Shown here one piece after another: positions 13,274-23,665 of a DNA stretch of 64,000 nt. Numbering within the stretch: position 1 is the stretch's first letter; every line of letters starts with the position of its first letter. Both the position numbers and the translations under genes were made by a program. The DNA comes from Rhizophagus clarus (Eukaryota > Glomeromycota > Glomeromycetes > Glomerales > Glomeraceae): contig BLAL01000158.1 in assembly GCA_015698045.1 (NCBI GenBank), positions 372,001-436,000 of the forward strand, read 5' to 3'. The notes below the pieces were generated by a model. That model had not been told where the DNA came from and did not search any database. It was given only the letters and a program-made list of their open reading frames with translations.

Positions 13274-14377
13274 ATGAAATCAGTTTTAACTAATCTTTTA
13301 ACCATCTTCTTAATTTCTCTTGTCTCAATTCCATCTCCAATAATTGCATGGGGTGCCGAGGGTCACGAAACGATAGGTCAAATTGCGCAAAATTTTCTTC
13401 AGCCTGATATAGCAAGTAAAGTAGCAAATTTGTTTCAAAACCAATCATATGGTGGTCAATTACCTCTTGCCACTTTATGGGCCGACGATGTTAAACGAAA
13501 AGGAAGCCCCTTCGCTTGGAGCGAACCCTTACATTATATAGATACTCTAGATAATCCTGGTAGTAATTGTTCTGTTGTTTTGGCAAGGGATTGTCCTACC
13601 GGTAATTGCGTTGTTGGTGGTAAGTAGCTTAAAAATACATGGTGATGTGATTTTCGTGGCACTCGGAATCTCATTTATTTTATTTTATTTTTTTTTTTTA
13701 AGCTATTACTAATTATACTACACAACTGGACTGTACGAATGGATATGATATATTTACAAGAGATTTTGCACTTCGTTTCTTGACCCATTTCGTTGGTGAC
13801 ATCACTCAACGTAAGTATTTATCACACAAATAAATTTGGTGAAAGTTATTAAGGGAGAAGTATCATGACTATTTTACAATTTCAATCAGCGTGGACGCGA
13901 GAAAGGTGGAAATGGAGTTAGCGTAATTTTCGATGGACGACAGGCAAAGTAAGTTCACGTTATTATTCTTTTGTTAATATATTACCGACTAACGGACTTA
14001 TAATTGATTTCAGTTTGCATGCTATCTGGGATACACAAATGGTAAACAAACGTCTTGCAGACTTTGGATCTGACTTTGTTCAATACGCGAATTTCCTTAC
14101 AGAAGAAATTCGAAGTGGCAATTATACATCTGAAAGTAATGATTGGGTGTCATGCATGAATCTTCCTGACGCTGTCACATCTTGTCCTTTAACTTGGGCT
14201 ATTGATACTAATGCAATTAATTGTCCGTTTGTTTGGGCTACTGTTGATGAAAATCCTGGTATAGATTTAGGAGGAAGTTATTATCAAGAAGCTGCGCCTA
14301 TTATTGACAAACAACTTTCTAAAGGTGGTTATAGATTAGGTATCCTTTTGAATTCAATTTTGAGTAAAAATTGTTAA
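13274..14377 (+). CDS. S1/P1-type zinc nuclease, four exons, with a lesion at the exon 2/3 junction
   Basis: This is a secreted, zinc-dependent, single-strand nuclease of the S1/P1 family, which degrades RNA and single-stranded DNA outside the cell or in a secretory compartment. Likely exons are 13274-13619, 13703-13810, 13890-13948 and 14014-14377, with GTAAGT donors and AG acceptors. A signal peptide (LLTIFLISLVSIPSPIIA) ends just before WGAEGHETIG, whose Trp and His are the family's N-terminal zinc ligands. Further ligands visible are WADD, LHYIDT, HFVGD and LHAIWD; cysteines are frequent. The family motif GDxxQPLH is cut: exon 2 ends GDITQ and exon 3 starts RGREKGG, so PLH with its zinc-binding His is absent. 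The join by these sites is also out of frame, as if about 11 nt were lost at the acceptor. It is otherwise full length (near 290 residues), so either a recent pseudogene or a splice I have missed. Confidence 0.85.
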
Positions 14378-16179
14378 AAAAAAAAATTAATCAGATTTTG
14401 AGTTTTAAATCATTATTGAAATATTTTTATTTTTATAATTTCGTAATAATGTTATTACAAATATTATTTTAAATTTCTTTTAAAATATTCGTTATGACCG
14501 GATAAATTATTTAAAATAAAAATTTTCTTTTTAAATCAACTCTTCCTTTCTTTACCAATGGCCCGCCCGTCTTTTATATCTCCATCATTATTTTTTATTT
14601 CTAACTTGTACTTCAATGTCCAATTGAAAAATATTTGGATAATCGGAATTGGACTAATTGGAAACGTCCACTTCAAGTCCAAATATATACTTGGACACTC
14701 CAATTACCCATAGTCCAATTTATAAAATTTTTAATTGCAGTTAAAACTTGTATTGAATGATTGACTTAAAAAATTTTTTCTTTTGCTTGAATAAAAAGAA
14801 ATAAAAGTGACAATTATGCTTTATGCTGTACTTGTACAGTATGGTTTCATATGTAGTTTAATAACGTCAATTCTAAATGCTTGATTCACAGAATATTCAC
14901 GCGGATGTTTCTTTTCTTCTAATCTCATCCACTAATGATTGAGTAGACATTAGCTCAACGCTCTCTTGATGGAATTATCACTTCTAGCTGTTCCAATTTC
15001 GCGACTAAGTTGTCCTAATTCACTAACTCTAACTTCTCGCTTATTATTTATTTAGCTCTACATTATTGACCCCAAGCGTAGAAATAATGGAAATAATTCG
15101 AAAGTTTATCTTTACATGAAATGGGAGAAGGCAGAGTAAAAAACTGGGACAAAATGTAATTATTTAATATAGAAAATAAACTACATTTCATGATCCGATT
15201 TTATTTATCTCAATCATTGATATGCTGGTAAAGACATGCATTGTCAGAAATAAATTAACAACATTATTAACCTTAGTAAAAATTTTTGAATTAAAAAAAA
15301 GCCTATATTTAGTTAACTCCGAAGCTGCCCCTTACAAATGTACAACTGTGAATTTTTCCATTAACGGCACCATTTAATCACAAAAAAGTATATCAGATAT
15401 AAATTGTACAGCACATCCTCAAAAATCTGTTTCTCATATACTTGTTTTTACAAACAAATTATTTTTCTACATTTTTAAGTCTACTACTGAGATAAATTAA
15501 TTCACGTTGCCAATGTGAAATAAATTATAGTACGGTAATTACGAAATGTACCGAACGCCCATCACGATGTACAACAATAAAACTAAACAAAACAATAATA
15601 ATGATAATAACAATAATAATAATAGTAACAATAACAATAATAGCAAATAATAATAATAAAAGTATAATAATAATAAGTTAACTACAAAAATGTTTGTCGT
15701 ATAAGAATAAAAAATTAGAATTAAGTTGCTTAATTAATACTAATTGCAAGCTATTACTGTAACAAATAATAATGTTTTCCAATGGGGCTTAATATTTACC
15801 GTAACATATGATAAAATTTACAGTTAATTTCCATCAAAGAAAATTAATTTTATTCTATTAGTCTAAAATTTCTTACCATTGTTATACTTTTACAAAATGA
15901 TTTAATAATATACGAATTTATTCTCCTCTAGAAGATATATACTATTCGTAGATTTTTGAAAAGAACTAAATAACTGATTTTTGATGATTTCATAACGAAT
16001 AAATTTCACTTTTTAATTACTTCAACCAAAAAAGATTTATTATCGATTGATGTGATGATAGATATTTTTTTTATTGTTTTTTCCACCGATATTTTTACCA
16101 TTGACCGTTTTGGTACAAGTCCTTTAAATAAACAGTAATTCTTGAACCATCTTTAAATGAGTGGTACCTAAATCCAATG
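14378..16179. other. Intergenic DNA with TTGGAC island and AAT/AAC microsatellite
   Basis: No gene is supported. In 14600-14720 the words TCCAATT, TTGGAC and AAGTCCAA recur on both strands about ten times within 120 bases, forming a word-rich island. An AAT/AAC microsatellite runs 15578-15680. The remainder is AT-rich without recognisable structure. Confidence 0.5.
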
Positions 16180-16771
16180 TCATCCTGGCTTGACTTCCCT
16201 CCATAATATTTTTAATCCACCATTTTCATTATCTCCAGATAAAACCAGAGCCGCCATGATTTCAGGGTGCGATTTTATTAGTTGATTGAAATTTTTTACA
16301 CTCTTGCGTTTAAAAATCATGTTTCGGACTTTCGAGATTTTGCTTGGTTTTGGATAATTTCTGGAAATATTGACACAATTAAGGAAGTCAATTTCTTCTG
16401 ATTCGTAAATTTTTAAAAAAACACTTTCTATTTTGTTATTTTTGTTTCTGCGAAGTAACGTTTCATGTGTAAACCCGGGGCTTCCCTTCCAGCTTTCTAA
16501 TTCTTCATATAATTCTGGATAACTATGCTGCCATTGTTTGATAATATCGCTGAACTTTTCTTTATTGATAGAAAAATTATTTTTTGTGAAATCGCCATAT
16601 TTTGGTATTATTTTCATGGCTTTTTCACATCTTTTTTTTAAGTTATTTATATTCTCAATTTCATACTCTACAAAAAAAGGCAAAAAAAAATAAATAAATA
16701 AAAACTGATTAGAAAAGGCTGCGCATTAAATCCATAAACTGTCAAGAAAGTTAAGAATTATGCATACCCAT
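16180..16771 (-). CDS. Unrecognised small protein, paralogue 1 (IKSHPEIMAAL family)
   Basis: A conserved but unrecognised basic protein of about 165 residues. It lines up along its whole length with the gene at 17557-18066. Shared landmarks are a Lys-rich N-terminus, (N)FSINKEK.SDIIKQWQ..YPEL, a middle VFLKIYE, a C-terminal LIKSHPEIMAAL, and an end GLKILWRE. No signal peptide or membrane segment is visible. The open frame has an ATG at 16683 giving MPFFVEYEIE. An alternative is a four-base first exon (ATGG, 16771-16768), an intron 16767-16668 with a GTATGC donor and TTTTTTTGTAG acceptor, then AGTATGAAATT, giving MEYEIENIN. I favour the spliced start because a strong acceptor lies inside the open frame and similarity to the paralogue starts there. 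The two genes are divergent with a shared intergenic region. Function unknown. Confidence 0.6.
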
Positions 16772-17556
16772 TATTGGTTTTTTTTATGGATAACTTTTTT
16801 TTTTTATAGGTATCGCGTCCGTTTCTAAAAAGAAGAAAAAAAATGTCGACTAAAAAATTATTGCGTGAGGCGGTGATTGTTTGAACTGTAAGCACCCTTT
16901 ATATACACTGCAGAAACAAAATATGCATAAAATAACAAGGAAATTCTTGTTTTAACAACAAACAAAGAGCTTACTTGTGTAACATATAGGGTTATGTTCT
17001 TTACAACTGAATATACCAGGTAATTTAAGTTTTCCTAAACTCAAAAAAAAAAAAATTTATCAAAAAACAGTTTTACTGATTAAGTTGTAAGGATCAACAT
17101 ACAGTAGAACATGATCTTCAAAGCGATGAAAATCATTGACATATAACAGATAATTGCATATATAAAAAAACTGTTATTTATCACGTGTTGATTAAAAAAT
17201 TTACTTATATAACGGTGTAAGAACCTAAACCCTTGTTTCATGATAAATTAGACCTTCACTTCTATGTACTTGATTCCATTGTATGATATAGAAGTCGGGA
17301 AAATAGCTTCTTGAGTTCTTGACATCCTTTCTTGTAACACAATTACACAAATACACAATACATGCAGTATTAACATGTGCCATTATGCTCAGGAGGTAAC
17401 ATTTATGTATGATTACATAAAAATGACGAAAAAACATGCATTAAGACCGTCTAATTATTCTCAGAATCTGAATTTTCAATTTGTGAAATAAAAGTTTTTT
17501 AGTTACAATTATTATACTAGATATTTAACCATCTTTTATTTTAAATAGTGTAATTT
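16772..17556. promoter_or_regulatory. Divergent intergenic region between the two paralogues
   Basis: About 785 bases separate the starts of two head-to-head paralogues, so it should hold both promoters. TTTATATACAC at 16897-16907 is TATA-like. A minus-strand opening at 17225-17437 (70 residues) has no family resemblance and I do not call it. No shared operator-like motif was established. Confidence 0.35.
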
Positions 17557-18066
17557 ATGGCTTTGAGCAAGTCCGAAGATTACGAATATAGAATTAAGAA
17601 TGAAAAGAACCGAAAAGAAATATGCGATAGAACTTTAGATAATATCTCCTACAATGGAAAGTTTAGCGAAAATTCCTTCTTTATCAAAAGAAATAAGCTG
17701 GAAAATATTATCAACAATTGGCAAGATAATTTCCCCGAATTGCGTGAAATATTAAAAGGTTGGAGGAAGTGCGATGTAGGAAATAAATCTGCAAAAAGAG
17801 AAATATTGCTTCCCCTTCATAGAGGCAAAAAAATAAAGTGCATTTTTCTAAAAATCCATGACAGAGATGAGGAGGATACCTTGAAATGTGTTAGTATCTT
17901 TGGAGAAATTTCAATTAAAGTAAAAGTTATGGACAGAATGTTCGGGTTGATTAGTAAAAACGATAAAGAACATATCAGAATGATAAAGTCCCATCCTGAA
18001 ATTATGGCTGCACTTATCATGTCCAGAGGTAAAGGATTAAACGTATTATGGGAAGAAGACGAGTGA
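17557..18066 (+). CDS. Unrecognised small protein, paralogue 2 (IKSHPEIMAAL family)
   Basis: A 169-residue, intron-less open frame, charged and soluble-looking, with no signal peptide or membrane segment. It is colinear with the minus-strand gene at 16180: SEDYEYRIKNEKNRKEICDR, FFIKRNKLENIINNWQDNFPEL (cf. KQWQHSYPEL), IFLKIHD (cf. VFLKIYE), MIKSHPEIMAALIMS and GLNVLWEE. Similarity is strongest in the C-terminal 25 residues, and the middle differs in length. An AG followed by TGTAATTT lies just before the ATG, so a non-coding or tiny upstream exon cannot be excluded. The pair is best explained by an inverted duplication. No catalytic signature is evident and I do not know the family. Confidence 0.65.
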   Translation: MALSKSEDYEYRIKNEKNRKEICDRTLDNISYNGKFSENSFFIKRNKLENIINNWQDNFPELREILKGWRKCDVGNKSAKREILLPLHRGKKIKCIFLKIHDRDEEDTLKCVSIFGEISIKVKVMDRMFGLISKNDKEHIRMIKSHPEIMAALIMSRGKGLNVLWEEDE

Positions 18067-19264
18067 AGTGAAACTGCCGTTTAGTCCTATTTCTTGTACC
18101 ATTTATTACGATTTTCTACTTTCAAACTCATACGCACCTAGTTTTTTTTTTTATGCAATAAGTAATCTCCAGGAAAAATTTTTATTCGTTAAAAATAGAA
18201 TATAAAGGTATATCTTAGACATAAATTAGACTTAAAGACCCTTGCAAATTACCAGCATTCAGTGATTATAATTCTTATTTATTATGATTAGGTATCTCTT
18301 GATACATTTTTATAAATTTAACCTAGAAGTACATTTTTTGATATACTGTACGCTCTTGAAATAATTGATGCTTAAGCGAATTAATATATTAATTTGACTG
18401 TTCGACTAATAAGGTCAATAATTCAGATTTTAAGCCGAACGAACCTATTAATTATAACAACTAACTAAACCTTCAAAAGTAGTAAATTTTAAACTTTATT
18501 TATATTTGAATGCTACTTATTACTATTGTATTATTTATAAAATCAATTTTGGTAAATAAATTAATGCAATTAATAAAATCCTGAAAATACATAATTATAT
18601 AGGTAAGATCTAGCCAAAAAAAATTTTTTATGAGCTTTAAGTATTTCTTCAGAATCAGAACTATATTAACATCGGCCAATTACTAAATAAGGAAATAAAT
18701 TTACTGACTGGCATTATCATGATGTTTTTAATTTTTCTATAAAAGATAATATATTATGAGAATAATAAAAAACAAATCCTTTAGCTAAAATTATTTTTTT
18801 TTACAATATCTTTAATTTCTCTTATTAAAAATATCAAATTTATATAAATATTATTTTTTTAAGATGAATTTATTTTTCATTTTGAATTTAATATTACTCA
18901 TCCCTATTATATAACAGTCAGTAAAAATGTTATTTCTCATAATTAAAATAATTTTGTATAACCATAGTTGAATATTTCACCATATAGCTAATAAAAAAAA
19001 TTTTTTAATACAACACTTATCCAAATTAAGTAAATTAATAATTCATCATGTATATTGTAAATTTTCATTATTATTTCCTTTTTTGTAATATTTTTTTTTT
19101 ATATATACAAGAAAATTTGTTTCAAAAATAAAGTTTGTTCTTAAAAATGCAATTTAAAAGCAGATGTAAAAATACAGTTTAAATAATAAAAATATATGTA
19201 AATTTATAAAAAAAAAAGGTTTGTTAAATTAAAAAACACTAGTAAATACCTGATCATAATAATT
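18067..19264. other. AT-rich intergenic DNA
   Basis: No gene or repeat worth naming was seen. Poly(A)/(T) tracts are common, and the right side passes into the CCCTAA-type tract. Confidence 0.5.
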
Positions 19265-19381
19265 AATAATATTTAATATAATAACCTAACCCTACCTCTA
19301 ATCCTAATTCCTAACTTTAATCCCTAATCCCTAATTCTAATCCTTAACCCTAATCTTAATCCCTAACTCTAACCCTAATTC
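19265..19381 (+). repeat. Degenerate telomere-like tract, left half
   Basis: Variants of CCCTAA (CCCTAAC, CCTAATT, CCCTAATC) repeat about 17 times. TTAGGG is the telomere unit of most filamentous fungi, so this reads as a decayed interstitial telomere-like tract. It continues at 21842 after a 2.46-kb insertion, and the CCTAATTC at its right end (19374-19381) is the insertion's target duplication. Confidence 0.75.
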
Positions 19382-19679
19382 AGGACCCCAAATAATACTA
19401 ATATAACTTACATACAGGTTTGCGTAGAGTTTATATGAAGTTACTTTTTAAACTTACAAATTGAGTTTGCGTAAATTGGTCAATTTGGGAGTAACTCACA
19501 TATTATATTTGCGTAAAGTTTATAATAAATATATATGGATTTATTTTTAAAAAATACTAATTTTGGTAAATGTAAATTACTCGGTATTTGCCAAAATTTA
19601 TTTTATTTTATTTATTTTTTTACTTTTTTTTAGTATTTTAAACTAAATTTATTTATTTTTATTTTCTTTTTCCATTTTT

Positions 19680-19852
19680 AATACCCTAATTCCAAAAGTC
19701 CAGTCATGTTTTTCATCTGGCAATACTACAAAAAATAATAAAAAAATCAATAACTTAATTAGTTAAAAAAAGAACAATGAAAGACACCCCACCCTCCCTC
19801 CCTTACCTTAATTTCAAAAGCCTGGTCGTGCTTTTCATCTGAATAATTTGTT
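19680..19852 (-). repeat. Two mini-exon units
   Basis: On the minus strand two blocks of about 41 nt are separated by an intron-like spacer with a GTAAGGGAGGG donor and a TTTTTTGTAG acceptor. In one frame they read YSDEKHDQAFEIK and LPDEKHDWTFGI, close to the units at 31.0-32.4 kb. The donor of the second unit is weaker (GGTATTAAA). Confidence 0.55.
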
Positions 19853-20204
19853 ATAGCGTTAAGTGACTATAGTTGTTTTTAAAATTATATTTTAATTTTT
19901 GAATTCTGAAATTATGTTACATAAAATTAATTACGAATTACTTAATTAATTACAGGTTTCTTAATTATTTACAGACTCCTTAATTTATTACTGGTTACTT
20001 AATTAATTAAGAATCAGATTGAGTTGTAACTTAGTTCGACTTGAAAGATTAATGTTAAATTCATAAATTTATTTTTAAAGTATTAATAAACCATTTTATT
20101 ACGAATTTACAATATTCTTTTCTATTTTCTGTTCTATTATTTTATTTCTTTTATGTATGTACATACTAAGAAAATGTTTCTTAAAAGATTTCAAATTCTA
20201 TAAC

Positions 20205-21060
20205 CTGTTTAACTTTTCCAGATCATTCCCAGGATCGTTCCTTACAAAATAAAGAAAAAAAAAAATGTTAAAATATTTCTTTAAGTAAATTCCAACTAAA
20301 ATCCTGCAAAATATATACCTGAAATTCGCCTTCAATTCTTCAAAGCTGTTCCCTATAAAAATAAAGAAAAAAAGAAATATTAGAACATTTCTTTAAGTAA
20401 ATTCCAACCAAAACTTATTGCAATATACCTGAAGCCCATCTCTAAGACCATTTTCGTCGTCCATAAAAAAGTATTTTATCTACAAAAAAAAGTAAAAAAA
20501 GAAACGGTAGAAACGTTTCTTAAAGAAACACAAAAATCCCTCCTCCTGGTCCTCTTTACTTTAATTTCAAAGTCTAGTTTGTAAATTCGACTGGCAATCC
20601 TATAAAAAAAGAAGAAACGTTAAAACATTTCTTAAAAAAACACAAAAATCCCTCCTTCCAGTCCCCTTTATCTCAATTCTAAGGTCCAGTTCGTAAATTT
20701 GACCAGCAACCCTACAAAAAAAAGAAGATTGATTAAAACGTTTCTTAAAAAAATACAAAAATCCCTCCCTCCAGTCCTCTTTACTTCAATTTTAAAGTCT
20801 AGTTCGTAAATTTAACTGGCAACCCTACAAAAAAAAGAAGAAACATTAAAACGTTTTTTAAAAAAATACAAAAATCTCTCCTCCTGATCCCCTTTACCTC
20901 AATTTCAAAGTCCAGTTCGTAAATTTGACTAGCAATTTACAAAAAGAAAAAGAGAAACGTTAAAACTGTTTCTTAAAAAAAAATAAACAACTACTCTCCT
21001 TAAGCCATCACTTATATTATTCCAAAGTATGGGTCATAATATCGTATAGTATCCTACAAA
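20205..21060 (-). repeat. Mini-exon array, about eight units
   Basis: On the minus strand about eight short blocks are bounded by splice-like signals. Clear ones are 21013-21054, 20786-20825, 20566-20604 (donor GTAAAGAGG, acceptor TTTTATAG), 20429-20479 (51 nt, donor GTATATTG, acceptor TTTTGTAG), 20319-20352 (34 nt) and 20205-20240 (36 nt). The 51-nt block is open as IKYFFMDDENGLRDGLQ. The 34-nt and 36-nt blocks join in phase to read NSFEELKANF then RNDPGNDLEKLN. The four middle units have a period near 117 bp and a common form, L(P)VKFTN.T. At least one donor is mutated (ATAAAG near 20665) and phases are not consistent throughout. It looks like a decayed gene built from mini-exons, but could be a minisatellite whose unit happens to contain splice signals. 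Confidence 0.5.
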
Positions 21061-21841
21061 AAAAACAAAAATATAGTAATGATATATTTTTTAAAAAAAA
21101 ACGAAATTTAAAAAAAAAATTTTATTTAAAATGAAAGAATTAAAACGAAATTAATAATAAGTAAAAAATCGGTTTAAAAAAAACTGAAAAATGATGTTTT
21201 TTTTAAAAAAAATTTGGGTTAATAAACTGAAAAGGAAATTAAAAAAAAGTTTTTTTTAAAGAAAAAATTCAGTTTAATAAACTGAAAAGAAAATTAAAAA
21301 AATGTTTTTTGCACAATAAAACCAAAAAGGAAAATTAAAAAATAAATGTGAAGGAAAATTTTTTTTTCCAAAATAAATTTTTTTTTATGATAATGATAAT
21401 CTGATCACTGAAATTACGGCTAATTACGTCTGCAGAAATACGATTCAGCTGTAAAATATAATACACAATGTCAAAAAAAAATTAATTACGTGGATTTTAC
21501 AAATGTAGCACTGAAACTGTAATTAATTTGCTCCAAAATATAACCATAATTGATTATTTTGTATACTGAAATTAATTAAGTATATCGAAATTATTTTTGT
21601 ATTTACGAAAATTAAATGTTTATTCTGAAATAATTATAGAATTACATAATTACGTAATTCCTTATTACAAAATTAATTTCAGTTACAACTATAGCAGTAA
21701 CGAATTTTTTATAAATTTACAAAATTTTTTTTTAACTAAGATGTAAGTTTGCGTAGTGTTACTATGAAAAAAAGTTGCGTAGAGTTAATAGTAAACGCAT
21801 GCAGATTATTTATGAGTTATATTAGTATTGTTCAGGGTCCT

Positions 21842-21965
21842 CCTAATTCCTAATCCTAACCCTAATTCTAATTAACCCTAACTCTAATTCTAATCTTAAT
21901 TCTAACTTTTAACTCTAACCTTAATCTTAATCCTAACTAATAATTCTTCTAACTTTAATTTTAAA
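21842..21965 (+). repeat. Degenerate telomere-like tract, right half
   Basis: This is the continuation of the CCCTAA-type tract, beginning with the target duplication CCTAATTC (21842-21849). Repeats decay to CTAATTCTAA and TTAATCTTAAT towards the right. Confidence 0.7.
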
Positions 21966-22519
21966 CTTACTATATAGTTCTGAAATTAAACAACTATTTT
22001 TTGTACTTAATTCTGACCAAAGTGGTCATAACTTTAGTTAAAATTACCATAATGTGAGCCAAGATTGCTTATTTTTAGAAGAGTTATTTAAATTTGGAAC
22101 TATATGGTAAATATCCTTATACATATTATGCATTATATAATTTTGGCCAAAATTAATATAAATGCTGGTCAGAATTAAATGATCTGTATATTAATTTTCT
22201 TTTTTAGAATATTCATAAATCCAAAATTCTTTAATTTTTGCGAAAAGTAATTTTTCCTTTTTTGGATTTTGTGTAATATAAAATTTCCTTTTTTAAATAC
22301 AAAAAATCCAATTTTTATAAGAAGTAAAAGTACTTTTTTTGGATTTGTATAATGTTACTCAATATTTAGGCCAATAAAATTAAGGTTATATAATTCAAAT
22401 ATTTATTTATATAGGTAATCTAAACGTGACATTACGTGACAACAATATTTTTAATATGTTAAATGATTATTTAAAAAGTTTTTGTATAATAGTGTTTAGA
22501 TCTAAATAAAACCTTAAAT

Positions 22520-23495
22520 AATTTAATTAATGATCTGGATAAGATCGGCACTATTTTCATATTAAAATTTGGGGCAACATTTCACAACTGTTTGGCAATA
22601 AATAAGTAAACACTAAAATTATTTTATTATATTTGGAATTGGTAAAAATTAAGTCATATATGTAAAAATACTCAAGGAAAAAGAATAAGCTAAAAAAAAA
22701 TCATATGTAGAGTATTGCAAAAAATGTTTACATTGTATATACTTCAATTTTTTGCCTTATTTCTTACTTTTTACATGATTGGTAAACATTAAAATTATGA
22801 AAACTCATTTGGGTGTTATAAAAATCGTACAATATATGTAATAAACGTTGAGAAATTATAATAAGTTAAAATATTTGCTTATTTATTATCAAAAGAATTA
22901 TGCTTCATATAGCAAAACATTTATATTACACAAATAATTGACAAAAAATACATGAATACTACAGTTTCAAAATTTATTATTATAGAGTAAAAATTAAGTC
23001 ATGCATGCAATAAACCTCAAGGAAGAAGAATAAAGTAAAAAAAATATATATTTATTAATGGGAAAAAAGAGTTTATATTTCACACGTATCAGATTTCACT
23101 CTATTTCACAATTTTTGTATAATTAGTAAACACTATAATTATGAAAACTCATTTATGTGCAGTAAAAATCTTTTCACATATGCATAAATACTTAAGTAAA
23201 AAGAATAAACTAAAAAATTATACATTTATTATTGATAAAAAGTGTTTGCATTGCACACACGTCAGATTTCACAATTTTTAGCATTTTTTTCACTATTGGT
23301 AAACACTAAAATTATGAAATCCAATTTCTATGCTGTAAGAATAATATCCTATATGCAAATAAATTCAAGGAAACGGAATAAACAAAAAAAAGTTATACAC
23401 TATTATTGTAAAAAATAAGTTTATATTGTACAATCATCTAATTTTATGAGAGTACCGAAGAGTGCTGATCTTATCTGGATCGTCAATTAAATGAG
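22520..23495. mobile_element. Small TIR element with internal tandem repeats
   Basis: The ends are inverted: GATCTGGATAAGATCGGCACT at the left and GATCCAGATAAGATCAGCACT read in from the right. Between them a unit of roughly 190 bp repeats four to five times. Its hallmarks are GGTAAACACTAAAATTATGAAA, a CATATATGTAAATACTCAAGG-like part and GAATAAACTAAAAA. There is no coding capacity. Target duplications were not identified. It is a non-autonomous DNA element of unknown superfamily. Confidence 0.55.
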
Positions 23496-23665
23496 ATCAT
23501 TGCTAAAAAAAAGATCATAAATCTTAACTCTGAATTGATTATAATTTCAGTCAGAATATTTAATATATTATAAATCAAAAAATTGGCAATTCTGATAGTT
23601 TCAGCCTGAATTAACCAAAACAGATTTCAGATAAAAATCAGATAAAACTACTATAGAACTAAGCT

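Larger units (their letters stand above)
19382..21841. mobile_element. Non-autonomous TIR element, AGGACCC ends, in telomere-like DNA
   Basis: The ends are inverted: AGGACCCCAAATAATACTAA at the left, and AGGACCCTGAACAATACTAA read in from the right, both followed by TATAACT. The 8-bp CCTAATTC flanks both ends exactly. Subterminal GCGTAGAGTTT words occur near both ends. No transposase is encoded. The AGGACC start and 8-bp duplication match the P-like element at 43330-47993, so the two may share a transposase family. The interior is mostly a diverged array of mini-exon units (see separate entries). Inserted after the CCCTAA tract formed. Confidence 0.8.

Noticed and set aside
17225-17437. 70-codon minus-strand frame between the paralogues
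   Set aside because: No similarity to the neighbours or to any family that I know, and it lies in the expected shared promoter region.
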